Shown here piece by piece: positions 1-6,667 of a stretch of 64,000 nucleotides of DNA. The stretch is from Microvirga solisilvae (GTDB lineage: Bacteria > Pseudomonadota > Alphaproteobacteria > Rhizobiales > Beijerinckiaceae). The translations under genes were made by a program, and so were the position numbers. Numbering within the stretch: the stretch's first letter is position 1; every line of letters begins with the position of its first letter. The stretch is from contig NZ_JAKUCN010000002.1 of the NCBI RefSeq assembly GCF_022808595.1, positions 372,001 to 436,000 of the forward strand, read 5' to 3'. The notes beneath the pieces are model-generated. The model saw only the letters and a list, made by a program, of their open reading frames with translations. It ran no database searches and was not told the DNA's origin.

Positions 1-342
1 GCCAACATCTCGAAGCGCTACCGCGTGACTCTCGATCGGCCCTTGCGCGGTGACGAGGCGGAGATCTTTGCTGCCGGCACCCTGATGCTCGAAGGCGAGG
101 ACAAGCCGCTTCTGCCGGCCGCTATGGAAAAGATCTCGGAGACAAGCGCCACGCTTACATTGACCGAGGGACGCTACCATCAGGTCCGCCGCATGTTCGC
201 GGCCGTAGGCAACCACGTGACAGCCCTTCACCGCGACAGGATGGGCGATCTTGTTCTGCCGGAGGATTTGAAGGCTGGAGAGTACAGGCTCCTCACCGAA
301 GCCGATCTGGCCTTGATTCTGCCGCCTGCGAAAAGCGTTTGA
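1..342 (+). CDS. 16S rRNA pseudouridine synthase, RsuA family (3' part only)
   Basis: The reading frame is open from base 1, so the gene starts upstream of the window. The visible C-terminal ~113 residues contain the family signature GRYHQVRRMFAAVGNHV near residues 55-70 of the visible part. This is the Q-V-R-R-M motif of the RsuA/RluB/E/F branch, which isomerises a single uridine in rRNA. The following H-R-D-R-M-G and L-x-x-G-E-Y-R-x-L tail is also typical of RsuA-like enzymes. The catalytic Asp and the S4 domain lie outside the window. A GTG codon at base 25 is in frame but sits inside the conserved domain, so it is not the start. RsuA versus RluE/RluF cannot be decided from the tail. Confidence 0.88.
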   Translation, partial: ANISKRYRVTLDRPLRGDEAEIFAAGTLMLEGEDKPLLPAAMEKISETSATLTLTEGRYHQVRRMFAAVGNHVTALHRDRMGDLVLPEDLKAGEYRLLTEADLALILPPAKSV

Positions 343-948
343 ATTTGCTGCTCAGGTTGCTCCTGCAACCTCGATCAGGTACTCAAGATCGGGCCGGGCG
401 CTATCGGAATTCGCAGCCCGGCTGGGTAGAGCCTTGATCCGTTCGCGCATGTCCCGTGTGATCCTGCAAACTTTGTTGGGACTTCTGTTCCTGGCATGGT
501 TGCCCGCATGCGCGAATGCATCTCCCGAGAGTCCGTTCCTCCTCCAGCTTGAGGAAACGCTTTCGCTGTCGGATCTCTCCGATGGAGGAGAACCGGATTG
601 GGGCGAGGAAGGCGACTTCGATGCTCTCATTCCGCCGCGCGACGTCTGCTGCTCGCGGATCGGCGAGATCGGTGGAAGCGTTCGTCCAAGCGCGGCCGAT
701 ACGCTTAGCCTCGCCACCTTCATGTCGCGCCGGCATGCTACAGGGCCTCCTGCCATCTGAGATCGGCTTGCGCCAGGGACGCTTCATGCGGATCTCCGGG
801 CGATCATCGCGCGCTTGAACAACAGCGTCATTTTTTATTTCAGAAGCAGCTTCGAATCCTTGGGCTCAATCGTTGCAGCTCTTCGTCCATGATCCCCATG
901 GAATTGAGATTCATGCTTCTTCCGAACACCAAGCAAGTTCTCAAAATC
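343..948. other. Gene-poor stretch with competing weak ORFs
   Basis: No recognisable gene lies between the pseudouridine synthase and the TerC-like gene. Two frames are open on opposite strands over the same bases. One, on the plus strand (ATG at 449, stop at 760), begins with a hydrophobic signal-like segment ending in PACANAS and then becomes acidic (EEGDFDALIPP). The other, on the minus strand (756 to 352), is Ser/Arg-rich and low-complexity for most of its length. Neither has a clear Shine-Dalgarno sequence. The plus-strand frame is slightly more protein-like; see the separate entry. Confidence 0.5.
449..760 (+). CDS. Possible small secreted protein (hypothetical)
   Basis: This is a 103-residue frame from ATG 449. 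Its first ~23 residues resemble a Sec signal peptide: a basic start, a hydrophobic core LLGLLFLAWLPACA, then a small-residue cleavage region. A lipobox-like PAC is also visible. The rest is acidic and then Ser/Arg-rich, with no known domain. There is no ribosome-binding site at a good distance, and the minus strand is open over the same bases, so it may not be real. I do not assign a function. Confidence 0.3.
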   Translation: MSRVILQTLLGLLFLAWLPACANASPESPFLLQLEETLSLSDLSDGGEPDWGEEGDFDALIPPRDVCCSRIGEIGGSVRPSAADTLSLATFMSRRHATGPPAI

Positions 949-1629
949 ATGGAAGCTCTCCTCCCTCAACTTCTCAAAATTCTCGGTATCATCTGGATCA
1001 ATGTCATTCTGTCCGGCGACAATGCAGTGGTGATCGCCATGGCCTGTCGCGGCCTGCCGGACGACAAGCGTCGCCTCGGCATGATCCTCGGCGCGGGCGT
1101 GGCGGTTGTGCTGCGCATCGTGTTCACGATTCTCGTTGCGGCGCTCCTCTCGACGCCATTCCTCAAGATCATCGGCGGCGCTCTCCTGCTTTGGATCGCC
1201 GTGAAGCTTCTCTCCGGCGATGACGAGGAAGGGTCGGTGAAGGAAACGGATCGCCTGCTGCACGCCGTGTGGACGGTTGCCGTGGCTGATGCGGTTATGA
1301 GCCTCGACAACGTTCTGGCCATTGCGGCCGTGGCGCAGGATTCGACTTTCCTGCTCGTCATGGGCCTTGCGATTTCGATTCCCCTCATCGTGGCGGGCGC
1401 AGCGCTCATCATGATGCTCATGGACCGGATGCCCCTTTTGGTCTGGGCTGGCGCGGCGCTCCTCGGTTGGGTCGCCGGTGAGATGCTGATCTCCGATCCC
1501 TGGCTTATCGGAAAACTCGGCCAGGAGTTCGGCCATAAGGCGGAAATCCCGAGCGCCGTCATAGGAGCGCTTCTGGTCGTAGCGACGGGCTACATCGTGC
1601 GCCGCCGGACTGCCGGTGAAGAGGCCTAA
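949..1629 (+). CDS. TerC family (YjbE-type) integral membrane protein
   Basis: This 226-residue membrane protein belongs to the TerC/YjbE family, whose members are linked to metal-ion (notably manganese) export and tellurite resistance. Two conserved acidic motifs inside membrane segments are visible: N-V-I-L-S-G-D-N-A near residues 18-26 and a second copy V-A-D-A-V-M-S-L-D-N-V near residues 115-125. The repeat is typical of the family's internal duplication. About seven hydrophobic segments can be counted. ATG 949 was preferred over the upstream in-frame ATG 889 because the protein then begins directly with the first membrane segment, as homologues do. The Shine-Dalgarno sequence is weak for either start. 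I saw no yybP-ykoY-like riboswitch upstream. Metal specificity is unknown. Confidence 0.85.
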   Translation: MEALLPQLLKILGIIWINVILSGDNAVVIAMACRGLPDDKRRLGMILGAGVAVVLRIVFTILVAALLSTPFLKIIGGALLLWIAVKLLSGDDEEGSVKETDRLLHAVWTVAVADAVMSLDNVLAIAAVAQDSTFLLVMGLAISIPLIVAGAALIMMLMDRMPLLVWAGAALLGWVAGEMLISDPWLIGKLGQEFGHKAEIPSAVIGALLVVATGYIVRRRTAGEEA

Positions 1630-1786
1630 GGGATAAGGCCTTAGAAAGGGCTATGATCGGCCTGTCGCTCCTTGCTGGAGCGGCAAGGCCTCGCTAGTGG
1701 GCTTGTGGTCCGAGCAGAAGGCCCGCCGTCAGAGGTTGTCTTGAGAGCCCCGATCAGGTAGGGAAGAGTCAGGCCCAAGGCCCCAC

Positions 1787-1863
1787 GCACCCGTAGCTCA
1801 GCTGGATAGAGCGTTGCCCTCCGAAGGCAAAGGTCACACGTTCGAATCGTGTCGGGTGCGCCA
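1787..1863 (+). tRNA. tRNA-Arg (anticodon CCG)
   Basis: This is a full cloverleaf of 77 nt with CCA encoded. The acceptor stem GCACCCG (1787-1793) pairs with CGGGTGC (1853-1859). The anticodon stem TTGCC/GGCAA encloses the loop CTCCGAA, giving anticodon CCG at 1821-1823, which reads the arginine codon CGG. The T arm has the canonical TTCGAAT loop between ACACG and CGTGT. The discriminator base G1860 is followed by CCA. The gene stands alone between the TerC-like gene and the 3' end of the MFS gene. No integrase or duplicated 3' end nearby suggests use as an attachment site. Confidence 0.97.
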
Positions 1864-1897
1864 ATTTCCCAAGACAGCGTTTCCCAAGACAATCGAA

Positions 1898-3211
1898 TCA
1901 GGACGCTGCCGGAACGAGTTGTTTCTGTTGGCCCCGCACCGCAATCACGGCGAGCGATGCAACGATGCAGAGCAGACCGGCGATGAAGAAGGCGGGCAGG
2001 TAGGTTTCGTAGGCGGTACGGATGGCGCCGGCTCCGAAAGCCGCGAAGGCGGCACCCATCTGATGGCCGGCGAAGACCCAACCGAAAACCAGATTGGCCC
2101 GCTCGCCGAAGCGATCGGCGGCGAGCTTCACCGTCGGGGGTACGGTTGCGACCCAGTCGAGGCCGTAGAAGATGGCGAAGAGCGACAATTCGTAGAAATT
2201 GAAGTCGGTGAACGGAAGATAGATGAGCGAAAGACCGCGCAGGCCGTAATACCAGAAGAGCAGCTTTCGGCTGTCGAACCGGTCGGAAAGCCAGCCGGAG
2301 CCGACGGTACCGACGAAGTCGAAGACGCCGATGAGGGCGAGCACGCCCGCCGCCGCAACCGCCGCGATGCCGAAATCGCCGCACAGCGACACGAAATGTG
2401 TCTGAACCAGCCCGTTGGTGCTGGCGCCGCAGATGAAGAACGTCCCGAACAGCACCCAGAATATTCCGGTGCGGCTTGCATCGCGCAGGGCGATCAGCGG
2501 CGAGGCGAGCATGGCCTTGAGCGTGGTCGGTTGGGCCGGTGCGGGCGCGCCTGATGCCTCCACTGCGCCGTAGGGAACAAGGCCCACATCGGAAGGCCGG
2601 TCGCGCAGCAGCAGAAGCGTGGTCAATGCGGCGATGAACAGCATGACGAGCATGAAGGCGAGTGCGCCGCGCCAGCCCAATCGGTCCGTCAACGCAGCCA
2701 ACAGTGGCAGGAAGACAAGCTGACCCGTTGCCGTGCTCGCGGTCAGCAAGCCGATCACGAAGCCGCGCCGCTGCGAAAACCAACGGGTTGCGACCGTTGC
2801 ACCGAGCACCATCGCCGTCAGCCCCGTTCCGAAACCGACGACGACACCCCAGAGCAGCATCAGCTGCCAAATTTCCCTCATGAAGAACGAGCCGAAAATG
2901 CCGGCTGCGATCAACCCAAGGGCGACAGTCGCGACGGGGCGTAGTCCGAAGCGATTCATGAAGGCTGCCGCGAAGGGGCCCATCAGCCCGAAAAGCACGA
3001 GGCGGATGGCGAAGGCCGAGGAAATGTCCGATGTCGCCCAGCCGAATTCCGTCTGCAATGGGCCCATCAGCACACCGGGAGTGCCGACGGCTCCTGCAGT
3101 CACAAGCATGGTCAGGAAGGTCGCGGCAGCGACTACCCAACCGTAATGCACGCCGCGACGGGCGAAGAAAGCGGGAATGGCGGCCCCGCTGAAAGCGGCG
3201 ATAGGTTGCAT
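1898..3211 (-). CDS. MFS transporter
   Basis: This is a 437-residue major facilitator superfamily permease with about 12 hydrophobic segments. The loop between helices 2 and 3 reads MNRFGLRPVATVALG, a variant of the MFS signature (G-x-x-x-D-R-x-G-R). A matching basic loop after helix 8 reads SDRFDSRKLLFWYYG. It resembles the oxalate/formate-antiporter-like and monocarboxylate-like MFS branch. The start at 3211 is supported by AAGGAT six bases upstream; the longer frame to 3349 has no support. The gene lies downstream of a MarR-family gene on the same strand. An 11-base sequence in its leader is shared with the MarR promoter, which suggests MarR control. The substrate cannot be read from the sequence. 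Confidence 0.85.
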   Translation of the reverse strand: MQPIAAFSGAAIPAFFARRGVHYGWVVAAATFLTMLVTAGAVGTPGVLMGPLQTEFGWATSDISSAFAIRLVLFGLMGPFAAAFMNRFGLRPVATVALGLIAAGIFGSFFMREIWQLMLLWGVVVGFGTGLTAMVLGATVATRWFSQRRGFVIGLLTASTATGQLVFLPLLAALTDRLGWRGALAFMLVMLFIAALTTLLLLRDRPSDVGLVPYGAVEASGAPAPAQPTTLKAMLASPLIALRDASRTGIFWVLFGTFFICGASTNGLVQTHFVSLCGDFGIAAVAAAGVLALIGVFDFVGTVGSGWLSDRFDSRKLLFWYYGLRGLSLIYLPFTDFNFYELSLFAIFYGLDWVATVPPTVKLAADRFGERANLVFGWVFAGHQMGAAFAAFGAGAIRTAYETYLPAFFIAGLLCIVASLAVIAVRGQQKQLVPAAS

Positions 3212-3230
3212 GCTCTTATCCTTGTTAAGG

Positions 3231-3241
3231 GTATATGCCCG
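3231..3241. promoter_or_regulatory. Half-site copy of the MarR palindrome ahead of the MFS gene
   Basis: The sequence GTATATGCCCG is identical to 3671-3681 and lies 20 bases upstream of the MFS start codon. Only the left half of the palindrome is kept here; the right side reads TTTCGTGCC. It may be a weak secondary site for the regulator encoded at 3265-3663. Confidence 0.4.
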
Positions 3242-3264
3242 TTTCGTGCCAAAAAATGCAGAAA

Positions 3265-3663
3265 CTAGAGGAGTGAGAGAAGCTCGCCGATTGTGTCGAG
3301 GCGATCCTGGCCAAGACGCTTGGCCATGTCGTCCTGACACGCCTCCCATAGCGGTAAGGCTCTTGCCAGCAAGACTTCCCCGGCCGTCGTCAGCTTGACC
3401 ACGGCTTCACGCTGATCTTCACCTTTTCCCATCTCTACGAGCCCCATCTTTTCGATCACGCGCACGTTGCGGCCCATGGTCGAGCGGTCCAGCTCGAGCC
3501 GTCGGGCGAGATCGGTCAGGCTGATGGGCTGACTCCGCGCGATGTTACGAAGCATGGCGAATTGCGCGACGTTGATCCCTTCTGATGCAAGGGCAGCGTC
3601 GTAAAGTGCGGAGATCTTCCGCGTAACCATGCGAAGGCGGGTGCAGTGGCAAGGTGAACTCAT
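3265..3663 (-). CDS. MarR family transcriptional regulator
   Basis: This 132-residue protein has the MarR winged-helix pattern. The helix-turn-helix LTDLARRLELDRSTMGRNV lies near residues 47-65, followed by the wing VIEKMGLVEMGKGEDQREAVV, where D-Q-R is the conserved MarR signature. Cys residues near the N-terminus (MSSPCHCTRLR) could in principle sense oxidants or electrophiles, as in OhrR/DUF24-like proteins, but that is speculation. ATG 3663 was chosen over the upstream frame opening at 3747 because the latter would run through the operator palindrome. The MFS gene follows 53 bases downstream. The regulator probably autoregulates through the palindrome at 3673-3686 and also controls the transporter. 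Confidence 0.85.
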   Translation of the reverse strand: MSSPCHCTRLRMVTRKISALYDAALASEGINVAQFAMLRNIARSQPISLTDLARRLELDRSTMGRNVRVIEKMGLVEMGKGEDQREAVVKLTTAGEVLLARALPLWEACQDDMAKRLGQDRLDTIGELLSLL

Positions 3664-3672
3664 GAAGCGTGT

Positions 3673-3686
3673 ATATGCCCGCATAT
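3673..3686. promoter_or_regulatory. Candidate MarR operator (ATATGC-CC-GCATAT)
   Basis: A perfect 6-2-6 inverted repeat lies 10 bases upstream of the MarR start codon. The left part with flanks, GTATATGCCCG (3671-3681), is repeated exactly at 3231-3241 in the leader of the MFS gene. A palindrome of this size next to its own gene is the usual arrangement for a MarR dimer site. Binding is inferred, not shown. Confidence 0.55.
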
Positions 3687-3929
3687 CACCGGAATCAAGT
3701 GGCACCTCATTTGGATATGATGCAGGCCTCACAGTCGAAGAGCGCACGCCTGAATCTGCCGGGATCTCCCTTCAAGCGGACATTTCCCTGCTACCAACAT
3801 TCTTCCAAGATGAGTTCCAGAGGTAACGCTAGAAAATTCAGCGCGTATGAAGTAGCCCGCAGGAGCCTTTATGGGGGAGCAACAACTGGACGGAAAAGGG
3901 CTTATATTCTTCGTGCCAGGAGCATGAAG

Positions 3930-4241
3930 ATGCGTGTTGTTACTGTTGCCTTATTGAGCTTGAGCAGCCTGATCGCCACAGGGGCCTTCGCCCAGGATTG
4001 GAGTGGCCTCATGGCCAGCGATCACGAGGCCCGCTGGAATGCCTGCTATAAGGAAACCAGGTTGCTTCATCGGACCCGTAACATGTCCGAAGACTATTAC
4101 CGGATCCTCATCAAGGACGCCCGGCGTGTTCATATGCAGGAATGTATGGCGAGAAGCGTGCCGCCTCGTCCGACGGCCATTCCCAACATTGCCGAGAAGA
4201 AGCGCCCGGCTCAGATTGCGGGCTGGTCGGCCAACCCCTGA
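3930..4241 (+). CDS. Small secreted hypothetical protein
   Basis: This 103-residue protein has a clear Sec signal peptide of about 20 residues (MRVVTVALLSLSSLIATGAFA, cleavage after A-F-A) followed by a mature part of ~80 residues. The mature part has two cysteines about 38 residues apart (N-A-C-Y and Q-E-C-M), plausibly forming a disulfide. ATG 3930 was preferred to ATG 3924 because AGGAG (3918-3922) then has a seven-base spacing. No domain is recognised. Small two-Cys periplasmic proteins of this kind are common in Hyphomicrobiales. The gene stands alone, with ~200 bp of featureless sequence before the next gene. Confidence 0.65.
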   Translation: MRVVTVALLSLSSLIATGAFAQDWSGLMASDHEARWNACYKETRLLHRTRNMSEDYYRILIKDARRVHMQECMARSVPPRPTAIPNIAEKKRPAQIAGWSANP

Positions 4242-4442
4242 GCGCAATTATGCAAGTAACCTTTGAATAAATGCCACGTCAGGTTGTCAAAACATAGGTT
4301 ACTGTATTACCCATTAAGGCCGGGCTTTGTGATGCCTGTCTGCGTGGGCGTTGCAGTCTCGGCCAAACGGTCTAGAAAAAATGGCCGACTAGGTTTGTCC
4401 CGCCTTCTGCTGCCATATAGCGGGACATGACAAGGGGGACTT

Positions 4443-4865
4443 ATGAATCCGCTGGAGCAGCGTCGCGCGTCTCCGCGCTCGCGCACTCTTCTTGAGGGGC
4501 ATATCGTCTACAACAATCGTCTGTCGCGGATGGAATGCACCGTGCGGGATCTCTCCGATGCCGGCGCGCGGATCGTCTTCGCCCAGCCGGTCAAAGTTCC
4601 CGCCGAGTTCGAGCTGCAGATCCCCAAGAAGAAGATCGTCCGCCGCGCCCAGGTCATGTGGTATGACGGCCAGCATCATGGCGTCATGTTCCTCGACGAG
4701 TCGAACACCGCGATCAATGCTCCTGCCGAGACCGGCAAGCCTGTGACCTTCGACAAGGAGGACTCGAGCGTGCCGGAGATTCTGGATGAAACCCGTCATC
4801 GCATCGCGCGGCTTCTCGGAATCTCAGCTGACGTTATTCAGCTGAAGATCGAAATCGAGAAGTAA
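4443..4865 (+). CDS. PilZ domain protein
   Basis: This 140-residue protein has a PilZ domain covering roughly residues 6-85. Both halves of the cyclic-di-GMP binding motif are visible: R-R-x-x-x-R (RRASPR, residues 7-12) at the N-terminus and D-x-S-x-x-G (DLSDAG, near residues 36-41). It should therefore be a c-di-GMP receptor rather than a degenerate PilZ. The C-terminal 50 residues are polar and may be an extension for a partner. The gene is monocistronic and ends at a convergent hairpin shared with iolB. The regulated process cannot be inferred from neighbours. Confidence 0.85.
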   Translation: MNPLEQRRASPRSRTLLEGHIVYNNRLSRMECTVRDLSDAGARIVFAQPVKVPAEFELQIPKKKIVRRAQVMWYDGQHHGVMFLDESNTAINAPAETGKPVTFDKEDSSVPEILDETRHRIARLLGISADVIQLKIEIEK

Positions 4866-4869
4866 GGAC

Positions 4870-4926
4870 GGCTTCGGATCTGATCCCATGAGAGATCAGA
4901 TCCTATCTTCTCGGGTGGCCGAAGCC
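4870..4926. terminator. Nested hairpin between convergent PilZ gene and iolB
   Basis: An inner 10-bp stem GGATCTGATC/GATCAGATCC (4876-4885 and 4894-4903) is nested in an outer GGCTTCGG/CCGAAGCC pair (4870-4877 and 4919-4926). The two share the GG at 4876-4877, so they are alternative or mutually adjusting folds. It separates the ends of the PilZ gene and the iol operon and could stop transcription from both sides. There is no U tract. Confidence 0.45.
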
Positions 4927-4943
4927 ACGTTGCCGTAAATGCT

Positions 4944-5747
4944 CTAGGCGGTCTTCAGCATCCATTCGTGGTCCGGATCGTTGTGGAATTTCCAGACCCG
5001 CTTCGGGCCCGCCATCACATTCAGGTAATACAGCTCATATCCATGCGGCGCGCCGACGGGATGATAGCCCTTCGGCACCAGCACTACGTCGCCGTTGCTG
5101 GCGGCGAGCGTCTCGTCGAGCGAGCGGTCATCCGTGTAGACCCGCTGCAGCGCGAAGCCTGTTGGCGGATTGAGACGGTGGTAATAGGTTTCTTCCAGCA
5201 GCGACTCGTTCGGCAGCATGTCCCGATCGTGCTTATGGGGCGGATAGCTCGACCAATGGCCGGACGGCGTGATCACTTCCACCACCAACAGGCTCTCGGC
5301 AGGTTCCGTTTCGGGCAGGATGTTGCGCACATGGCGCGTGTTGGTGCCCTTGCCTCGCGTTTCCTGGCCGACCTGGTCGGGACGGATCACACGTGCCGGA
5401 AGCTTGCCTTCCGCAGGTGCGGTGCAGACAGCGATCTCGCAATCTGTCTCCGCTCTCAAGAACCATTCGGATTGGGCAGGCGCGTAAAGCGACCACGGAT
5501 CCGGCTCGAAGGGCGAGTTACGCCCACCGATCGTACCGAAATCCTCACCGGCCGCGCCCACATGTGCGCGACCTGAAAGCATCACGATGCAAGCTTCCTG
5601 ACTCCCCGTCTGCTGCTTCAAGCTCTGACCGCTTTTCAGCTGGTAGACCTCGAAACCCACATAGGTCCATCCGGCGGATTCCGGCGTGATGGCGTGGATA
5701 CGCCCGGTTGAATCGGGCTTCGACGGTTTGACGAGAAGCTTGGACAT
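4944..5747 (-). CDS. iolB: 5-deoxy-glucuronate isomerase
   Basis: IolB (267 residues) isomerises 5-deoxy-D-glucuronate to 2-deoxy-5-keto-D-gluconate in myo-inositol catabolism. Family hallmarks include W-S-S-Y-P-P-H-K-H-D (metal-binding cupin His residues), the N-E-S-L-L-E-E-T-Y-Y-H stretch, and the closing V-L-V-P-K-G-Y-H-P-V-G-A-P-H-G-Y region followed by Y-Y-L-N-V-M-A-G. Length matches the family (~265-270). It is the last gene of the iolC-iolD-iolE-iolB transcription unit and starts 12 bases after iolE ends. Regulation is expected from the operator region upstream of iolC. Confidence 0.95.
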   Translation of the reverse strand: MSKLLVKPSKPDSTGRIHAITPESAGWTYVGFEVYQLKSGQSLKQQTGSQEACIVMLSGRAHVGAAGEDFGTIGGRNSPFEPDPWSLYAPAQSEWFLRAETDCEIAVCTAPAEGKLPARVIRPDQVGQETRGKGTNTRHVRNILPETEPAESLLVVEVITPSGHWSSYPPHKHDRDMLPNESLLEETYYHRLNPPTGFALQRVYTDDRSLDETLAASNGDVVLVPKGYHPVGAPHGYELYYLNVMAGPKRVWKFHNDPDHEWMLKTA

Positions 5748-5759
5748 TAGATCGATCCT

Positions 5760-6644
5760 TTAGCGCAGGCCGGCTTCCTTCAGGAAGCGGGTGAGATTGG
5801 CATAGCCCATCTTGGCATAGGTGAGCGGATGAGCCTTCTTCGGATCCTGCTCCGCCTCGATCACCACCCAGCCGCTATAGCCCGGCAGTTCCTTGAACAC
5901 GGAAACGAAATCCACCATGCCGTCGCCCGGCACCGTGTAAACGCCTTCGATGACCGAATCGAGGAAGCTCCAGCCTTCCGCCTTCGACTTTTCCATCACG
6001 CTCTTGCGCACGTCCTTCGTGTGCACATGGCTGATGCGGCTGCGGTAGCGGCGAGCAAGCGCTGCAGGGTCCGCCCCACCCCAGGTGGCATGGCCGGTGT
6101 CGAGCAGCAGGTGAACTGCTTCGCCAGTGGAGCGCATGAAGGCGTCGATATCGGCCTCCGATTCCACGATGGTGCCCATATGGTGGTGGTACACCACGCG
6201 CACGCCTTCCTGCAGCGTGCGCTCGGCCACTTCAGTGATGCGACGGCCAAACTCGGCCCAGTCGCCATCCTGCATCACAGGGCGCTGCGATAGAGGCTTC
6301 GAGCGGTCGCCGTGGATGGCGTTCGAGGTCTCGGCAAACACGAGTACGTTCGAGCCCATGGCTTTCAGGAGATCGAGATGCGGGCGCAGGGCCTTCATCT
6401 CCGCATCGGCATCGCGCTTGAGAAGCTCTGCAGAGTACCAGCCCGACACGCAGGCCATGTTGAAGGGCGCGAGCGCCTTCTTCAGGGCTTCCGGCTCGCG
6501 CGGGAACTTGTTTCCGAGCTCCATGCCCTCGAAGCCGGCTTCCTTGGCCTCAGCCAGGCACACCTCCAGCGGCGTCTCGCCGCCGAGTTCCGGCATGTCG
6601 TCGTTGGACCAGCCGATGGGGTTCGCCCCGATACGGATCGTCAT
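5760..6644 (-). CDS. iolE: 2-keto-myo-inositol dehydratase
   Basis: IolE (294 residues) dehydrates 2-keto-myo-inositol (scyllo-inosose) to the diketone used by IolD. It is a xylose-isomerase-like TIM barrel. The N-terminus GANPIGWSNDDMPELGG is a family signature, and barrel motifs such as Y-H-H-H-M-G-T (metal-ligand region), L-L-L-D-T-G-H and H-V-H-T-K-D are present. ATG 6644 was chosen because AGAAGGA lies just upstream and the preceding in-frame residues (to 6770) are not conserved-looking. It begins 23 bases after iolD ends and precedes iolB in the operon. Confidence 0.95.
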   Translation of the reverse strand: MTIRIGANPIGWSNDDMPELGGETPLEVCLAEAKEAGFEGMELGNKFPREPEALKKALAPFNMACVSGWYSAELLKRDADAEMKALRPHLDLLKAMGSNVLVFAETSNAIHGDRSKPLSQRPVMQDGDWAEFGRRITEVAERTLQEGVRVVYHHHMGTIVESEADIDAFMRSTGEAVHLLLDTGHATWGGADPAALARRYRSRISHVHTKDVRKSVMEKSKAEGWSFLDSVIEGVYTVPGDGMVDFVSVFKELPGYSGWVVIEAEQDPKKAHPLTYAKMGYANLTRFLKEAGLR

Positions 6645-6667
6645 GGCTCTTATTCCTTCTGTTTCAA

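Noticed and set aside
352-787. Two overlapping minus-strand frames opposite the possible secreted protein
   Set aside because: Ser/Arg-rich low-complexity sequence with no ribosome site or domain; they look like shadows of each other and of the plus-strand frame.
1787-1863. tRNA-Arg as an integration site
   Set aside because: No integrase and no duplicated tRNA 3' end was seen nearby, and the flanking genes look ordinary.
1641-3140. A 499-codon minus-strand frame over the MFS gene and the tRNA
   Set aside because: It runs in another frame through the transporter and the tRNA-Arg gene and is Arg/His-rich with no domain, so it is a GC-driven shadow.
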